A stretch of DNA of 64,000 nucleotides from Mixophyes australis (Eukaryota; Chordata; Amphibia; Anura; Limnodynastidae): assembly GCA_036250195.1 (NCBI GenBank), contig JAVHZZ010000009.1, positions 46,436,324 through 46,500,323 of the forward strand, read 5' to 3'. Position 1 is the stretch's first letter, and every line of letters begins with the position of its first letter. The notes under the pieces are model-generated. The model was not told the DNA's origin. It saw only the letters and a program-made list of their open reading frames with translations, and made no database searches. A program made the position numbers and the translations under genes. Of this stretch, positions 1 to 15,000 are shown piece after piece.

Positions 1-3000
1 TCATTGTTTCCAAGAGAAAGGGAGACAGGAGTGTAAAAAAGCGTTGTTTTTGGACGGCAATGAAGAAATGACTATGTTTTGCGATTTCTTCTGCTCAGAA
101 AGACTTAGAAAGTTGATAATTGTGGGCAATGTTAGAAATGTCATGAGAAACAAAGAATTATGTAAAAGAATTGATGTAAGTCATTGTTTCCAAGAGAAAA
201 GGAGACAGGAGTGTAAAAAAGCGTTGTTTTTGGACGCCAATGAAGAAATGACTATTTTTTGTGATTTCTCTTGCTCAGAAAGACTTAGAAAGTTGATAAT
301 TGTGGGCAATGTTAGAAATCTCATGAGAAACAAGAATTATGTAAAAGAATTGATGTAAGTCATTGTTTCCAAGAGAAAGGGAGACAGGAGTGTAAAAAAG
401 CGTTGTTTTTGGACGGCAATGAAGAAATGACTATGTTTTGCGATTTCTCCTGCTCAGAAAGACTTAGAAAGTTGATAATTGTGGGCAATGTTAGAAATGT
501 CATGAGAAACAAGAATTATGTAAAAGAATTGATGTAAGTCATTGTTTCCAAGAGAAAGGGAGACAGGAGTGTAAAAAAGCGTTGTTTTTGGACGGCAATG
601 AAGAAATGACTATGTTTTGCGATTTATCTTGTTCAGAAAGACTTAGAAAGTTGATAATTGTGGGCAATGTTAGAAATGTCATGAGAAACAAGAATTATGT
701 AAAAGAATTGATGTAAGTCATTGTTTCGAAGAGAAAGGGAGACAGGAGTGTAAAAAAGCGTTGTTTTTGGACGGCAATGAAGAAATGACTATGTTTTGCG
801 ATTTATCTTGTTCAGAAAGACTTAGAAAGTTGATAATTGTGGGCAATGTTAGAAATGTCATGAGAAACAAGAATTATGTAAAAGAATTGATGTAAGTCAT
901 TGTTTCCAAGAGAAAGGGAGACAGGAGTGTAAAAAAGCGTTGTTTTTGGACGGCAATGAAGAAATGACTATGTTTTGCGATTTCTCCTGCTCAGAAAGAC
1001 TTAGAAAGTTGATAATTGTGGGCAATGTTAGAAATGTCATGAGAAACAAGAATTATGTAAAAGAATTGATGTAAGTCATTGTTTCCAAGAGAAAGGGAGA
1101 CAGGAGTGTAAAAAAAGCGTTGTTTTTGGACGCCAATGAAGAAATGACTATGTTTTGCGATTTCTCCTGCTCAGAAAGACTTAGAAAGTTGATAATTGTG
1201 GACAATGTTAGAAATGTCATGAGAAACAAGAATTATGTAAAAGAATTGATGTAATTCATTGTTTCCAAGAGAAAGGGAGACAGGAGTGTAAAAAAGCGTT
1301 GTTTTTGGACGGCAATGAAGAAATGACTATGTTTTGCGATTTATCTTGTTCAGAAAGACTTAGAAAGTTGATAATTGTGGGCAATGTTAGAAATGTCATG
1401 AGAAACAAGAATTATGTAAAAGAATTGATGTAAGTCATTGTTTCCAAGAGAAAGGGAGACAGGAGTATAAAAAAGCGTTGTTTTTGGACGCCAATGAAGA
1501 AATGACTATTTTTTGCGATTTCTCTTGCTCAGAAAGACTTAGAAAGTTGATAATTGTGGGCAATGTTAGAAATGTCATGAGAAACAAGAATTATGTAAAA
1601 GAATTGATGTAAGTCATTGTTTCCAAGAGAAAGGGAGACAAGAGTGTAAAAAAGCGTTGTTTTTGGACGGCAATGAACAAATGACTATGTTTTGCGATTT
1701 ATCTTGTTCAGAAAGACTTAGAAAGTTGATAATTGTGGGCAATGTTAGAAATGTCATGAGAAACAAGAATTATGTAAAAGAATTGATGTAAGTCATTGTT
1801 TCCAAGAGAAAGGGAGACAGGAGTGTAAAAAAGCGTTGTTTTTGGACGCCAATGAAGAAATGACTATTTTTTGCGATTTCTCTTCCTCAGAAGGATTTAG
1901 AAAGTTGATAATTGTGGGCAATGTTAGAAATGTCATGAGAAACAAGAATTATGTAAAAGAATTGATGTAAGTCATTGTTTCCAAGAGAAAGGGAGACAGG
2001 AGTGTAAAAAAGCGTTGTTTTTGGACGGCAATGAAGAAATGACTATGTTTTGCGATTTCTCCTCCTCAGAAAGACTTAGAAAGTTGATAATTGTGGGCAA
2101 TGTTAGAAATGTCATGAGAAACAAAAATTATGTAAAAGAATTGATGTAAGTCATTGTTTCCAAGAGAAAGGGAGACAGGAGTGTAAAAAAGCGTTGTTTT
2201 TGGACGGCAATGAAGAAATGACTATGTTTTGCGATTTATCTTGTTCAGAAAGACTTAGAAAGTTGATAATTGTGGGCAATGTTAGAAATGTCATGAGAAA
2301 CAAGAATTATGTAAAAGAATTGATGTAAGTCATTGTTTCCAAGAGAAAGGGAGACAGGAGTGTAAAAAAGCGTTGTTTTTGGACGGCAATGAAGAAATGA
2401 CTATGTTTTGCGATTTCTCTTGCTCAGAAAGACTTAGAAAGTTGATAATTGTGGGCAATGTTAGAAATGTCATGAGAAACAAGAATTATGTAAAAGGATT
2501 GATGTAAGTCATTGTTTCCAAGAGAAAGGGAGACAGGAGTGTAAAAAAGCGTTGTTTTTGGACGGCAATGAAGAAATGACTATGTTTTGCGATTTCTCTT
2601 GCTCAGAAAGACTTAGAAAGTTGATAATTGTGGGCAATGTTAGAAATGTCATGAGAAACAAGAATTATGTAAAAGAATTGATGTAAGTCATTGTTTCCAA
2701 GAGAAAGGGAGACAGGAGTGTAAAAAAGCGTTGTTTTTGGACGGCAATGAAGAAATGACTATGTTTTGCGATTTCTCCTGCTCAGAAAGACTTAAAAAGT
2801 TGATAATTGTGGGCAATGTTAGAAAGGTCATGAGAAACAAGAATTATGTAAAAGAATTGATGTAAGTCATTGTTTCCAAGAGAAAGGGAGACAGGAGTGT
2901 AAAAAAGCGTTGTTTTTGGACGGCAATGAAGAAATGACTATGTTTTGCGATTTCTCCTGCTCAGAAAGACTTAGAAAGTTGATAATTGTGGGCAATGTTA

Positions 3001-6000
3001 GAAATGTCATGAGAAACAAGAATTATGTAAAAGAATTGATGTATGTCATTGTTTCCAAGTGAAAGGGAGACAGGAGTCTAAAAAAGCGTTGTTTTTGGAC
3101 GGCAATGAAGAAATGACTATGTTTTGCGATTTCTCCTGCTCAGAAAGACTTAGAAAGTAGATAATTGTGGGCAATGTTAGAAATGTCATGAGAAACAAGA
3201 ATTATGTAAAAGAATTGATGTAAGTCATTGTTTCCAAGAGAAAGGGAGACAGGAGTGTAAAAAAGCGTTGTTTTTGGACGGCAATGAAAAAATGACTATG
3301 TTTTGCGATTTATCTTGTTCAGAAAGACTTAGACAGTTGATAATTGTGGGCAATGTTAGAAATGTCATGAGAAACAAGAATTATGTAAAAGAATTGATGT
3401 AAGTCATTGTTTCCAAGAGAAAGGGAGACAGGAGTGTAAAAAAGCGTTGTTTTTGGACGGCAATGAAGAAATGACTATTTTTTGCGATTTCTCTTGCTCA
3501 GAAAGACTTAGAAAGTTGATAATTGTGGGCAATGTTAGAAATGTCATGAGAAAAAAAGAATTATGTAAAAGAATTGATGTAAGTCATTGTTTCCAAGAGA
3601 AAGGGAGACAGGAGTGTAAAAAAGCGTTGTTTTTGGACGCCAATGAAGAAATGACTATGTTTTGCGATTTCTCCTGCTCAGAAAGACTTAGAAAGTTGAT
3701 AATTGTGGGCAATGTTAGAAATGTCATGAGAAACAAGAATTATGTAAAAGAATTGATGTAAGTCATTGTTTCCAAGAGAAAGGGAGACAGGAGTGTAAAA
3801 AAGCGTTGTTTTTGGACGGCAATGAAGAAATGACTATGTTTTGCGATTTATCTTGTTCAGAAAGACTTAGAAAGTTGATAATTGTGGGCAATGTTAGAAA
3901 TGTCATGAGAAACAAGAATTATGTAAAAGAATTGATGTAAGTCATTGTTTCCAAGAGAAAGGGAGACAGGAGTGTAAAAAAGCGTTGTTTTTGGACGGCA
4001 ATGAAGAAATGACTATGTTTTGCGATTTCTCCTGCTCAGAAAGACTTAGAAAGTTGATAATTGTGGGCAATGTTAGAAATGTCATGAGAAACAAGAATTA
4101 TGTAAAAGAATTGATGTAAGTCATTGTTTCCAAGAGAAAGGGAGACAAGAGTGTAAAAAAGCGTTGTTTTTGGACGGCAATGAAGAAATGACTATGTTTT
4201 GCGATTTATCTTGTTCAGAAAGACTTAGAAAGTTGATAATTGTGGGCAATGTTAGAAATGTCATGAGAAACAAGAATTATGTAAAAGAATTGATGTAAGT
4301 CATTGTTTCCAAGAGAAAGGGAGACAGGAGTGTAAAAAAGCGTTGTTTTTGGACGCCAATGAAGAAATGACTATTTTTTGCGATTTCTCTTGCTCAGAAG
4401 GATTTAGAAAGTTGATAATTGTGGGCAATGTTAGAAATGTCATGAGAAACAAGAATTATGTAAAAGAATTGATGTAAGTCATTGTTTCCAAGAGAAAGGG
4501 AGACAGGAGTGTAAAAAAGCGTTGTTTTTGGACGGCAATGAAGAAATGACTATGTTTTGCGATTTCTCCTGCTCAGAAAGACTTAGAAAGTTGATAATTC
4601 TGGGCAATGTTAGAAATGTCATGAGAAACAAAAATTATGTAAAAGAATTGATGTAAGTCATTGTTTCCAAGAGAAAGGGAGACAGGAGTGTAAAAAAGCG
4701 TTGTTTTTGGACGGCAATGAAGAAATGACTATGTTTTGCGATTTATCTTGTTCAGAAAGACTTAGAAAGTTGATAATTGTGGGCAATGTTAGAAATGTCA
4801 TGAGAAACAAGAATTATGAAAAAGAATTGATGTAAGTCATTGTTTCCAAGAGAAAGGGAGACAGGAGTGTAAAAAAGCGTTGTTTTTGGACGGCAATGAA
4901 GAAATGACTATGTTTTGCGATTTCTTCTGCTCAGAAAGACTTAGAAAGTTGATAATTGTGGGCAATGTTAGAAATGTCATGAGAAACAAGAATTATGTAA
5001 AAGAATTGATGTAAGTCATTGTTTCCAAGAGAAAGGGAGACAGGAGTGTAAAAAAGCGTTGTTTTTGGACGGCAATGAAGAAATGACTATGTTTTGCGAT
5101 TTCTCTTGCTCAGAAAGACTTAGAAAGTTGATAATTGTGGGCAATGTTAGAAATGTCATGAGAAACAAGAATTATGTAAAAGGATTGATGTAAGTCATTG
5201 TTTCCAAGAGAAAGGGAGACAGGAGTGTAAAAAAGCGTTGTTTTTGGACGGCAATGAAGAAATGACTATGTTTTGCGATTTCTCTTGCTCAGAAAGACTT
5301 AGAAAGTTGATAATTGTGGGCAATGTTAGAAATGTCATGAGAAACAAGAATTATGTAAAAGAATTGATGTAAGTCATTGTTTCCAAGAGAAAGGGAGACA
5401 GGAGTGTAAAAAAGCGTTGTTTTTGGACGGCAATGAAGAAATGACTATGTTTTGCGATTTCTCCTGCTCAGAAAGACTTAGAAAGTTGATAATTGTGGGC
5501 AATGTTAGAAATGTCATGAGAAACAAGAATTATGTAAAAGAATTGATGTATGTCATTGTTTCCAAGAGAAAGGGAGACAGGAGTCTAAAAAAGCGTTGTT
5601 TTTGGACGGCAATGAAGAAATGACTATGTTTTGCGATTTCTCCTGCTCAGAAAGACTTAGAAAGTAGATAATTGTGGGCAATGTTAGAAATGTCATGAGA
5701 AACAAGAATTATGTAAAAGAATTGATGTAAGTCATTGTTTCCAAGAGAAAGGGAGACAGGAGTGTAAAAAAGCGTTGTTTTTGGACGGCAATGAAAAAAT
5801 GACTATGTTTTGCGATTTATCTTGTTCAGAAAGACTTAGACAGTTGATAATTGTGGGCAATGTTAGAAATGTCATGAGAAACAAGAATTATGTAAAAGAA
5901 TTGATGTAAGTCATTGTTTCCAAGAGAAAGGGAGACAGGAGTGTAAAAAAGCGTTGTTTTTGGACGGCAATGAAGAAATGACTATGTTTTGCGATTTATC

Positions 6001-9000
6001 TTGTTCAGAAAGACTTAGAAAGTTGATAATTGTGGGCAATGTTAGAAATGTCATGAGAAACAAGAATTATGAAAAAGAATTGATGTAAGTCATTGTTTCC
6101 AAGAGAAAGGGAGACAGGAGTGTAAAAAAGCGTTGTTTTTGGACGGCAATGAAGAAATGACTATGTTTTGCGATTTCTTCTGCTCAGAAAGACTTAGAAA
6201 GTTGATAATTGTGGGCAATGTTAGAAATGTCATGAGAAACAAGAATTATGTAAAAGAATTGATGTAAGTCATTGTTTCCAAGAGAAAGGGAGACAGGAGT
6301 GTAAAAAAGCGTTGTTTTTGGACGGAATGAAGAAATGACTATGTTTTGCGATTTATCTTGTTCAGAAAGACTTAGAAAGTTGATAATTGTGGGCAATGTT
6401 AGAAATGTCATGAGAAACAAGAATTATGAAAAAGAATTGATGTAAGTCATTGTTTCCAAGAGAAAGGGAGACAGGAGTGTAAAAAAGCGTTGTTTTTGGA
6501 CGGCAATGAAGAAATGACTATGTTTTGCGATTTCTTCTGCTCAGAAAGACTTAGAAAGTTGATAATTGTGGGCAATGTTAGAAATGTCATGAGAAACAAG
6601 AATTATGTAAAAGAATTGATGTAAGTCATTGTTTCCAAGAGAAAGGGAGACAGGAGTGTAAAAAAGCGTTGTTTTTGAACGGAATGAAGAAATGACTATG
6701 TTTTGCGATTTATCTTGTTCAGAAAGACTTAGAAAGTTGATAATTGTGGGCAATGTTAGAAATGTCATGAGAAACAAGACTTATGTAAAAGAATTGATGT
6801 AAGTCATTGTTTCCAAGAGAAAGGGAGACAGGAGTGTAAAAAAGCGTTGTTTTTGGACGGCAATGAAGAAATGACTATGTTTTGCGATTTATCTTGTTCA
6901 GAAAGACTTAGAAAGTTGATAATTGTGGGCAATGTTAGAAATGTCATGAGAAACAAGAATTATGTAAAAGAATTTATGTAAGTCATTGTTTCCAAGAGAA
7001 AGGGAGACAGGAGTGTAAAAAAGCGTTGTTTTTGGACGGCAATGAAGAAATGACTATGTTTTGCGATTTCTCCTGCTCAGAAAGACTTAGAAAGTTGATA
7101 ATTGTGGGCAATGTTAGAAATGTCATGAGAAACAAGAATTATGTAAAAGAATTGATGTAAGTCATTGTTTCCAAGAGAAAGGGAGACAGGAGTGTAAAAA
7201 AGCGTTGTTTTTGGACGCCAATGAAGAAATGACTATGTTTTGCGATTTCTCCTGCTCAGAAAGACTTAGAAAGTTGATAATTGTGGGCAATGTTAGAAAT
7301 GTCATGAGAAACAAGAATTATGTAAAAGAATTGATGTAATTCATTGTTTCCAAGAGAAAGGGAGACAGGAGTGTAAAAAAGCGTTGTTTTTGGACGGCAA
7401 TGAAGAAATGACTATGTTTTGCGATTTATCTTGTTCAGAAAGACTTAGAAAGTTGATAATTGTGGGCAATGTTAGAAATGTCATGAGAAACAAGAATTAT
7501 GTAAAAGAATTGATGTAAGTCATTGTTTCCAAGAGAAAGGGAGACAGGAGTGTAAAAAAGCGTTGTTTTTGGACGGCAATGAAGAAATGACTATGTTTTG
7601 CGATTTCTCCTGCTCAGAAAGACTTAGAAAGTTGATAATTGTGGGCAATGTTAGAAATGTCATGAGAAACAAGAATTATGTAAAAGAATTGATGTAAGTC
7701 ATTGTTTCCAAGAGAAAGGGAGACAAGAGTGTAAAAAAGCGTTGTTTTTGGACGGCAATGAAGAAATGACTATGTTTTGCGATTTATCTTGTTCAGAAAG
7801 ACTTAGAAAGTTGATAATTGTGGGCAATGTTAGAAATGTCATGAGAAACAAGAATTATGTAAAAGAATTGATGTAAGTCATTGTTTCCAAGAGAAAGGGA
7901 GACAGGAGTGTAAAAAAGCGTTGTTTTTGGACGCCAATGAAGAAATGACTATTTTTTGCGATTTCTCTTGCTCAGAAGGATTTAGAAAGTTGATAATTGT
8001 GGGCAATGTTAGAAATGTCATGAGAAACAAGAATTATGTAAAAGAATTGATGTAAGTCATTGTTTCCAAGAGAAAGGGAGACAGGAGTGTAAAAAAGCGT
8101 TGTTTTTGGACGGCAATGAAGAAATGACTATGTTTTGCGATTTCTCCTGCTCAGAAAGACTTAGAAAGTTGATAATTCTGGGCAATGTTAGAAATGTCAT
8201 GAGAAACAAAAATTATGTAAAAGAATTGATGTAAGTCATTGTTTCCAAGAGAAAGGGAGACAGGAGTGTAAAAAAGCGTTGTTTTTGGACGGCAATGAAG
8301 AAATGACTATGTTTTGCGATTTATCTTGTTCAGAAAGACTTAGAAAGTTGATAATTGTGGGCAATGTTAGAAATGTCATGAGAAACAAGAATTATGAAAA
8401 AGAATTGATGTAAGTCATTGTTTCCAAGAGAAAGGGAGACAGGAGTGTAAAAAAGCGTTGTTTTTGGACGGCAATGAAGAAATGACTATGTTTTGCGATT
8501 TCTTCTGCTCAGAAAGACTTAGAAAGTTGATAATTGTGGGCAATGTTAGAAATGTCATGAGAAACAAGAATTATGTAAAAGAATTGATGTAAGTCATTGT
8601 TTCCAAGAGAAAGGGAGACAGGAGTGTAAAAAAGCGTTGTTTTTGGACGGCAATGAAGAAATGACTATGTTTTGCGATTTCTCTTGCTCAGAAAGACTTA
8701 GAAAGTTGATAATTGTGGGCAATGTTAGAAATGTCATGAGAAACAAGAATTATGTAAAAGGATTGATGTAAGTCATTGTTTCCAAGAGAAAGGGAGACAG
8801 GAGTGTAAAAAAGCGTTGTTTTTGGACGGCAATGAAGAAATGACTATGTTTTGCGATTTCTCTTGCTCAGAAAGACTTAGAAAGTTGATAATTGTGGGCA
8901 ATGTTAGAAATGTCATGAGAAACAAGAATTATGTAAAAGAATTGATGTAAGTCATTGTTTCCAAGAGAAAGGGAGACAGGAGTGTAAAAAAGCGTTGTTT

Positions 9001-12000
9001 TTGGACGGCAATGAAGAAATGACTATGTTTTGCGATTTCTCCTGCTCAGAAAGACTTAGAAAGTTGATAATTGTGGGCAATGTTAGAAATGTCATGAGAA
9101 ACAAGAATTATGTAAAAGAATTGATGTATGTCATTGTTTCCAAGAGAAAGGGAGACAGGAGTCTAAAAAAGCGTTGTTTTTGGACGGCAATGAAGAAATG
9201 ACTATGTTTTGCGATTTCTCCTGCTCAGAAAGACTTAGAAAGTAGATAATTGTGGGCAATGTTAGAAATGTCATGAGAAACAAGAATTATGTAAAAGAAT
9301 TGATGTAAGTCATTGTTTCCAAGAGAAAGGGAGACAGGAGTGTAAAAAAGCGTTGTTTTTGGACGGCAATGAAAAAATGACTATGTTTTGCGATTTATCT
9401 TGTTCAGAAAGACTTAGACAGTTGATAATTGTGGGCAATGTTAGAAATGTCATGAGAAACAAGAATTATGTAAAAGAATTGATGTAAGTCATTGTTTCCA
9501 AGAGAAAGGGAGACAGGAGTGTAAAAAAGCGTTGTTTTTGGACGGCAATGAAGAAATGACTATGTTTTGCGATTTATCTTGTTCAGAAAGACTTAGAAAG
9601 TTGATAATTGTGGGCAATGTTAGAAATGTCATGAGAAACAAGAATTATGAAAAAGAATTGATGTAAGTCATTGTTTCCAAGAGAAAGGGAGACAGGAGTG
9701 TAAAAAAGCGTTGTTTTTGGACGGCAATGAAGAAATGACTATGTTTTGCGATTTCTTCTGCTCAGAAAGACTTAGAAAGTTGATAATTGTGGGCAATGTT
9801 AGAAATGTCATGAGAAACAAAGAATTATGTAAAAGAATTGATGTAAGTCATTGTTTCCAAGAGAAAAGGAGACAGGAGTGTAAAAAAGCGTTGTTTTTGG
9901 ACGCCAATGAAGAAATGACTATTTTTTGTGATTTCTCTTGCTCAGAAAGACTTAGAAAGTTGATAATTGTGGGCAATGTTAGAAATCTCATGAGAAACAA
10001 GAATTATGTAAAAGAATTGATGTAAGTCATTGTTTCCAAGAGAAAGGGAGACAGGAGTGTAAAAAAGCGTTGTTTTTGGACGGCAATGAAGAAATGACTA
10101 TGTTTTGCGATTTCTCCTGCTCAGAAAGACTTAGAAAGTTGATAATTGTGGGCAATGTTAGAAATGTCATGAGAAACAAGAATTATGTAAAAGAATTGAT
10201 GTAAGTCATTGTTTCCAAGAGAAAGGGAGACAGGAGTGTAAAAAAGCGTTGTTTTTGGACGGCAATGAAGAAATGACTATGTTTTGCGATTTATCTTGTT
10301 CAGAAAGACTTAGAAAGTTGATAATTGTGGGCAATGTTAGAAATGTCATGAGAAACAAGAATTATGTAAAAGAATTGATGTAAGTCATTGTTTCGAAGAG
10401 AAAGGGAGACAGGAGTGTAAAAAAGCGTTGTTTTTGGACGGCAATGAAGAAATGACTATGTTTTGCGATTTATCTTGTTCAGAAAGACTTAGAAAGTTGA
10501 TAATTGTGGGCAATGTTAGAAATGTCATGAGAAACAAGAATTATGTAAAAGAATTGATGTAAGTCATTGTTTCCAAGAGAAAGGGAGACAGGAGTGTAAA
10601 AAAGCGTTGTTTTTGGACGGCAATGAAGAAATGACTATGTTTTGCGATTTCTCCTGCTCAGAAAGACTTAGAAAGTTGATAATTGTGGGCAATGTTAGAA
10701 ATGTCATGAGAAACAAGAATTATGTAAAAGAATTGATGTAAGTCATTGTTTCCAAGAGAAAGGGAGACAGGAGTGTAAAAAAAGCGTTGTTTTTGGACGC
10801 CAATGAAGAAATGACTATGTTTTGCGATTTCTCCTGCTCAGAAAGACTTAGAAAGTTGATAATTGTGGACAATGTTAGAAATGTCATGAGAAACAAGAAT
10901 TATGTAAAAGAATTGATGTAATTCATTGTTTCCAAGAGAAAGGGAGACAGGAGTGTAAAAAAGCGTTGTTTTTGGACGGCAATGAAGAAATGACTATGTT
11001 TTGCGATTTATCTTGTTCAGAAAGACTTAGAAAGTTGATAATTGTGGGCAATGTTAGAAATGTCATGAGAAACAAGAATTATGTAAAAGAATTGATGTAA
11101 GTCATTGTTTCCAAGAGAAAGGGAGACAGGAGTATAAAAAAGCGTTGTTTTTGGACGCCAATGAAGAAATGACTATTTTTTGCGATTTCTCTTGCTCAGA
11201 AAGACTTAGAAAGTTGATAATTGTGGGCAATGTTAGAAATGTCATGAGAAACAAGAATTATGTAAAAGAATTGATGTAAGTCATTGTTTCCAAGAGAAAG
11301 GGAGACAAGAGTGTAAAAAAGCGTTGTTTTTGGACGGCAATGAACAAATGACTATGTTTTGCGATTTATCTTGTTCAGAAAGACTTAGAAAGTTGATAAT
11401 TGTGGGCAATGTTAGAAATGTCATGAGAAACAAGAATTATGTAAAAGAATTGATGTAAGTCATTGTTTCCAAGAGAAAGGGAGACAGGAGTGTAAAAAAG
11501 CGTTGTTTTTGGACGCCAATGAAGAAATGACTATTTTTTGCGATTTCTCTTCCTCAGAAGGATTTAGAAAGTTGATAATTGTGGGCAATGTTAGAAATGT
11601 CATGAGAAACAAGAATTATGTAAAAGAATTGATGTAAGTCATTGTTTCCAAGAGAAAGGGAGACAGGAGTGTAAAAAAGCGTTGTTTTTGGACGGCAATG
11701 AAGAAATGACTATGTTTTGCGATTTCTCCTCCTCAGAAAGACTTAGAAAGTTGATAATTGTGGGCAATGTTAGAAATGTCATGAGAAACAAAAATTATGT
11801 AAAAGAATTGATGTAAGTCATTGTTTCCAAGAGAAAGGGAGACAGGAGTGTAAAAAAGCGTTGTTTTTGGACGGCAATGAAGAAATGACTATGTTTTGCG
11901 ATTTATCTTGTTCAGAAAGACTTAGAAAGTTGATAATTGTGGGCAATGTTAGAAATGTCATGAGAAACAAGAATTATGTAAAAGAATTGATGTAAGTCAT

Positions 12001-15000
12001 TGTTTCCAAGAGAAAGGGAGACAGGAGTGTAAAAAAGCGTTGTTTTTGGACGGCAATGAAGAAATGACTATGTTTTGCGATTTCTCTTGCTCAGAAAGAC
12101 TTAGAAAGTTGATAATTGTGGGCAATGTTAGAAATGTCATGAGAAACAAGAATTATGTAAAAGGATTGATGTAAGTCATTGTTTCCAAGAGAAAGGGAGA
12201 CAGGAGTGTAAAAAAGCGTTGTTTTTGGACGGCAATGAAGAAATGACTATGTTTTGCGATTTCTCTTGCTCAGAAAGACTTAGAAAGTTGATAATTGTGG
12301 GCAATGTTAGAAATGTCATGAGAAACAAGAATTATGTAAAAGAATTGATGTAAGTCATTGTTTCCAAGAGAAAGGGAGACAGGAGTGTAAAAAAGCGTTG
12401 TTTTTGGACGGCAATGAAGAAATGACTATGTTTTGCGATTTCTCCTGCTCAGAAAGACTTAAAAAGTTGATAATTGTGGGCAATGTTAGAAAGGTCATGA
12501 GAAACAAGAATTATGTAAAAGAATTGATGTAAGTCATTGTTTCCAAGAGAAAGGGAGACAGGAGTGTAAAAAAGCGTTGTTTTTGGACGGCAATGAAGAA
12601 ATGACTATGTTTTGCGATTTCTCCTGCTCAGAAAGACTTAGAAAGTTGATAATTGTGGGCAATGTTAGAAATGTCATGAGAAACAAGAATTATGTAAAAG
12701 AATTGATGTATGTCATTGTTTCCAAGTGAAAGGGAGACAGGAGTCTAAAAAAGCGTTGTTTTTGGACGGCAATGAAGAAATGACTATGTTTTGCGATTTC
12801 TCCTGCTCAGAAAGACTTAGAAAGTAGATAATTGTGGGCAATGTTAGAAATGTCATGAGAAACAAGAATTATGTAAAAGAATTGATGTAAGTCATTGTTT
12901 CCAAGAGAAAGGGAGACAGGAGTGTAAAAAAGCGTTGTTTTTGGACGGCAATGAAAAAATGACTATGTTTTGCGATTTATCTTGTTCAGAAAGACTTAGA
13001 CAGTTGATAATTGTGGGCAATGTTAGAAATGTCATGAGAAACAAGAATTATGTAAAAGAATTGATGTAAGTCATTGTTTCCAAGAGAAAGGGAGACAGGA
13101 GTGTAAAAAAGCGTTGTTTTTGGACGGCAATGAAGAAATGACTATTTTTTGCGATTTCTCTTGCTCAGAAAGACTTAGAAAGTTGATAATTGTGGGCAAT
13201 GTTAGAAATGTCATGAGAAAAAAAGAATTATGTAAAAGAATTGATGTAAGTCATTGTTTCCAAGAGAAAGGGAGACAGGAGTGTAAAAAAGCGTTGTTTT
13301 TGGACGCCAATGAAGAAATGACTATGTTTTGCGATTTCTCCTGCTCAGAAAGACTTAGAAAGTTGATAATTGTGGGCAATGTTAGAAATGTCATGAGAAA
13401 CAAGAATTATGTAAAAGAATTGATGTAAGTCATTGTTTCCAAGAGAAAGGGAGACAGGAGTGTAAAAAAGCGTTGTTTTTGGACGGCAATGAAGAAATGA
13501 CTATGTTTTGCGATTTATCTTGTTCAGAAAGACTTAGAAAGTTGATAATTGTGGGCAATGTTAGAAATGTCATGAGAAACAAGAATTATGTAAAAGAATT
13601 GATGTAAGTCATTGTTTCCAAGAGAAAGGGAGACAGGAGTGTAAAAAAGCGTTGTTTTTGGACGGCAATGAAGAAATGACTATGTTTTGCGATTTCTCCT
13701 GCTCAGAAAGACTTAGAAAGTTGATAATTGTGGGCAATGTTAGAAATGTCATGAGAAACAAGAATTATGTAAAAGAATTGATGTAAGTCATTGTTTCCAA
13801 GAGAAAGGGAGACAAGAGTGTAAAAAAGCGTTGTTTTTGGACGGCAATGAAGAAATGACTATGTTTTGCGATTTATCTTGTTCAGAAAGACTTAGAAAGT
13901 TGATAATTGTGGGCAATGTTAGAAATGTCATGAGAAACAAGAATTATGTAAAAGAATTGATGTAAGTCATTGTTTCCAAGAGAAAGGGAGACAGGAGTGT
14001 AAAAAAGCGTTGTTTTTGGACGCCAATGAAGAAATGACTATTTTTTGCGATTTCTCTTGCTCAGAAGGATTTAGAAAGTTGATAATTGTGGGCAATGTTA
14101 GAAATGTCATGAGAAACAAGAATTATGTAAAAGAATTGATGTAAGTCATTGTTTCCAAGAGAAAGGGAGACAGGAGTGTAAAAAAGCGTTGTTTTTGGAC
14201 GGCAATGAAGAAATGACTATGTTTTGCGATTTCTCCTGCTCAGAAAGACTTAGAAAGTTGATAATTCTGGGCAATGTTAGAAATGTCATGAGAAACAAAA
14301 ATTATGTAAAAGAATTGATGTAAGTCATTGTTTCCAAGAGAAAGGGAGACAGGAGTGTAAAAAAGCGTTGTTTTTGGACGGCAATGAAGAAATGACTATG
14401 TTTTGCGATTTATCTTGTTCAGAAAGACTTAGAAAGTTGATAATTGTGGGCAATGTTAGAAATGTCATGAGAAACAAGAATTATGAAAAAGAATTGATGT
14501 AAGTCATTGTTTCCAAGAGAAAGGGAGACAGGAGTGTAAAAAAGCGTTGTTTTTGGACGGCAATGAAGAAATGACTATGTTTTGCGATTTCTTCTGCTCA
14601 GAAAGACTTAGAAAGTTGATAATTGTGGGCAATGTTAGAAATGTCATGAGAAACAAGAATTATGTAAAAGAATTGATGTAAGTCATTGTTTCCAAGAGAA
14701 AGGGAGACAGGAGTGTAAAAAAGCGTTGTTTTTGGACGGCAATGAAGAAATGACTATGTTTTGCGATTTCTCTTGCTCAGAAAGACTTAGAAAGTTGATA
14801 ATTGTGGGCAATGTTAGAAATGTCATGAGAAACAAGAATTATGTAAAAGGATTGATGTAAGTCATTGTTTCCAAGAGAAAGGGAGACAGGAGTGTAAAAA
14901 AGCGTTGTTTTTGGACGGCAATGAAGAAATGACTATGTTTTGCGATTTCTCTTGCTCAGAAAGACTTAGAAAGTTGATAATTGTGGGCAATGTTAGAAAT

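Noticed and set aside
720..735. CENP-B box-like sequence
   Set aside because: TTCG occurs only in the rare tgtttcgaag variant (near 727 and 10394), and no CGGG follows at the required distance.
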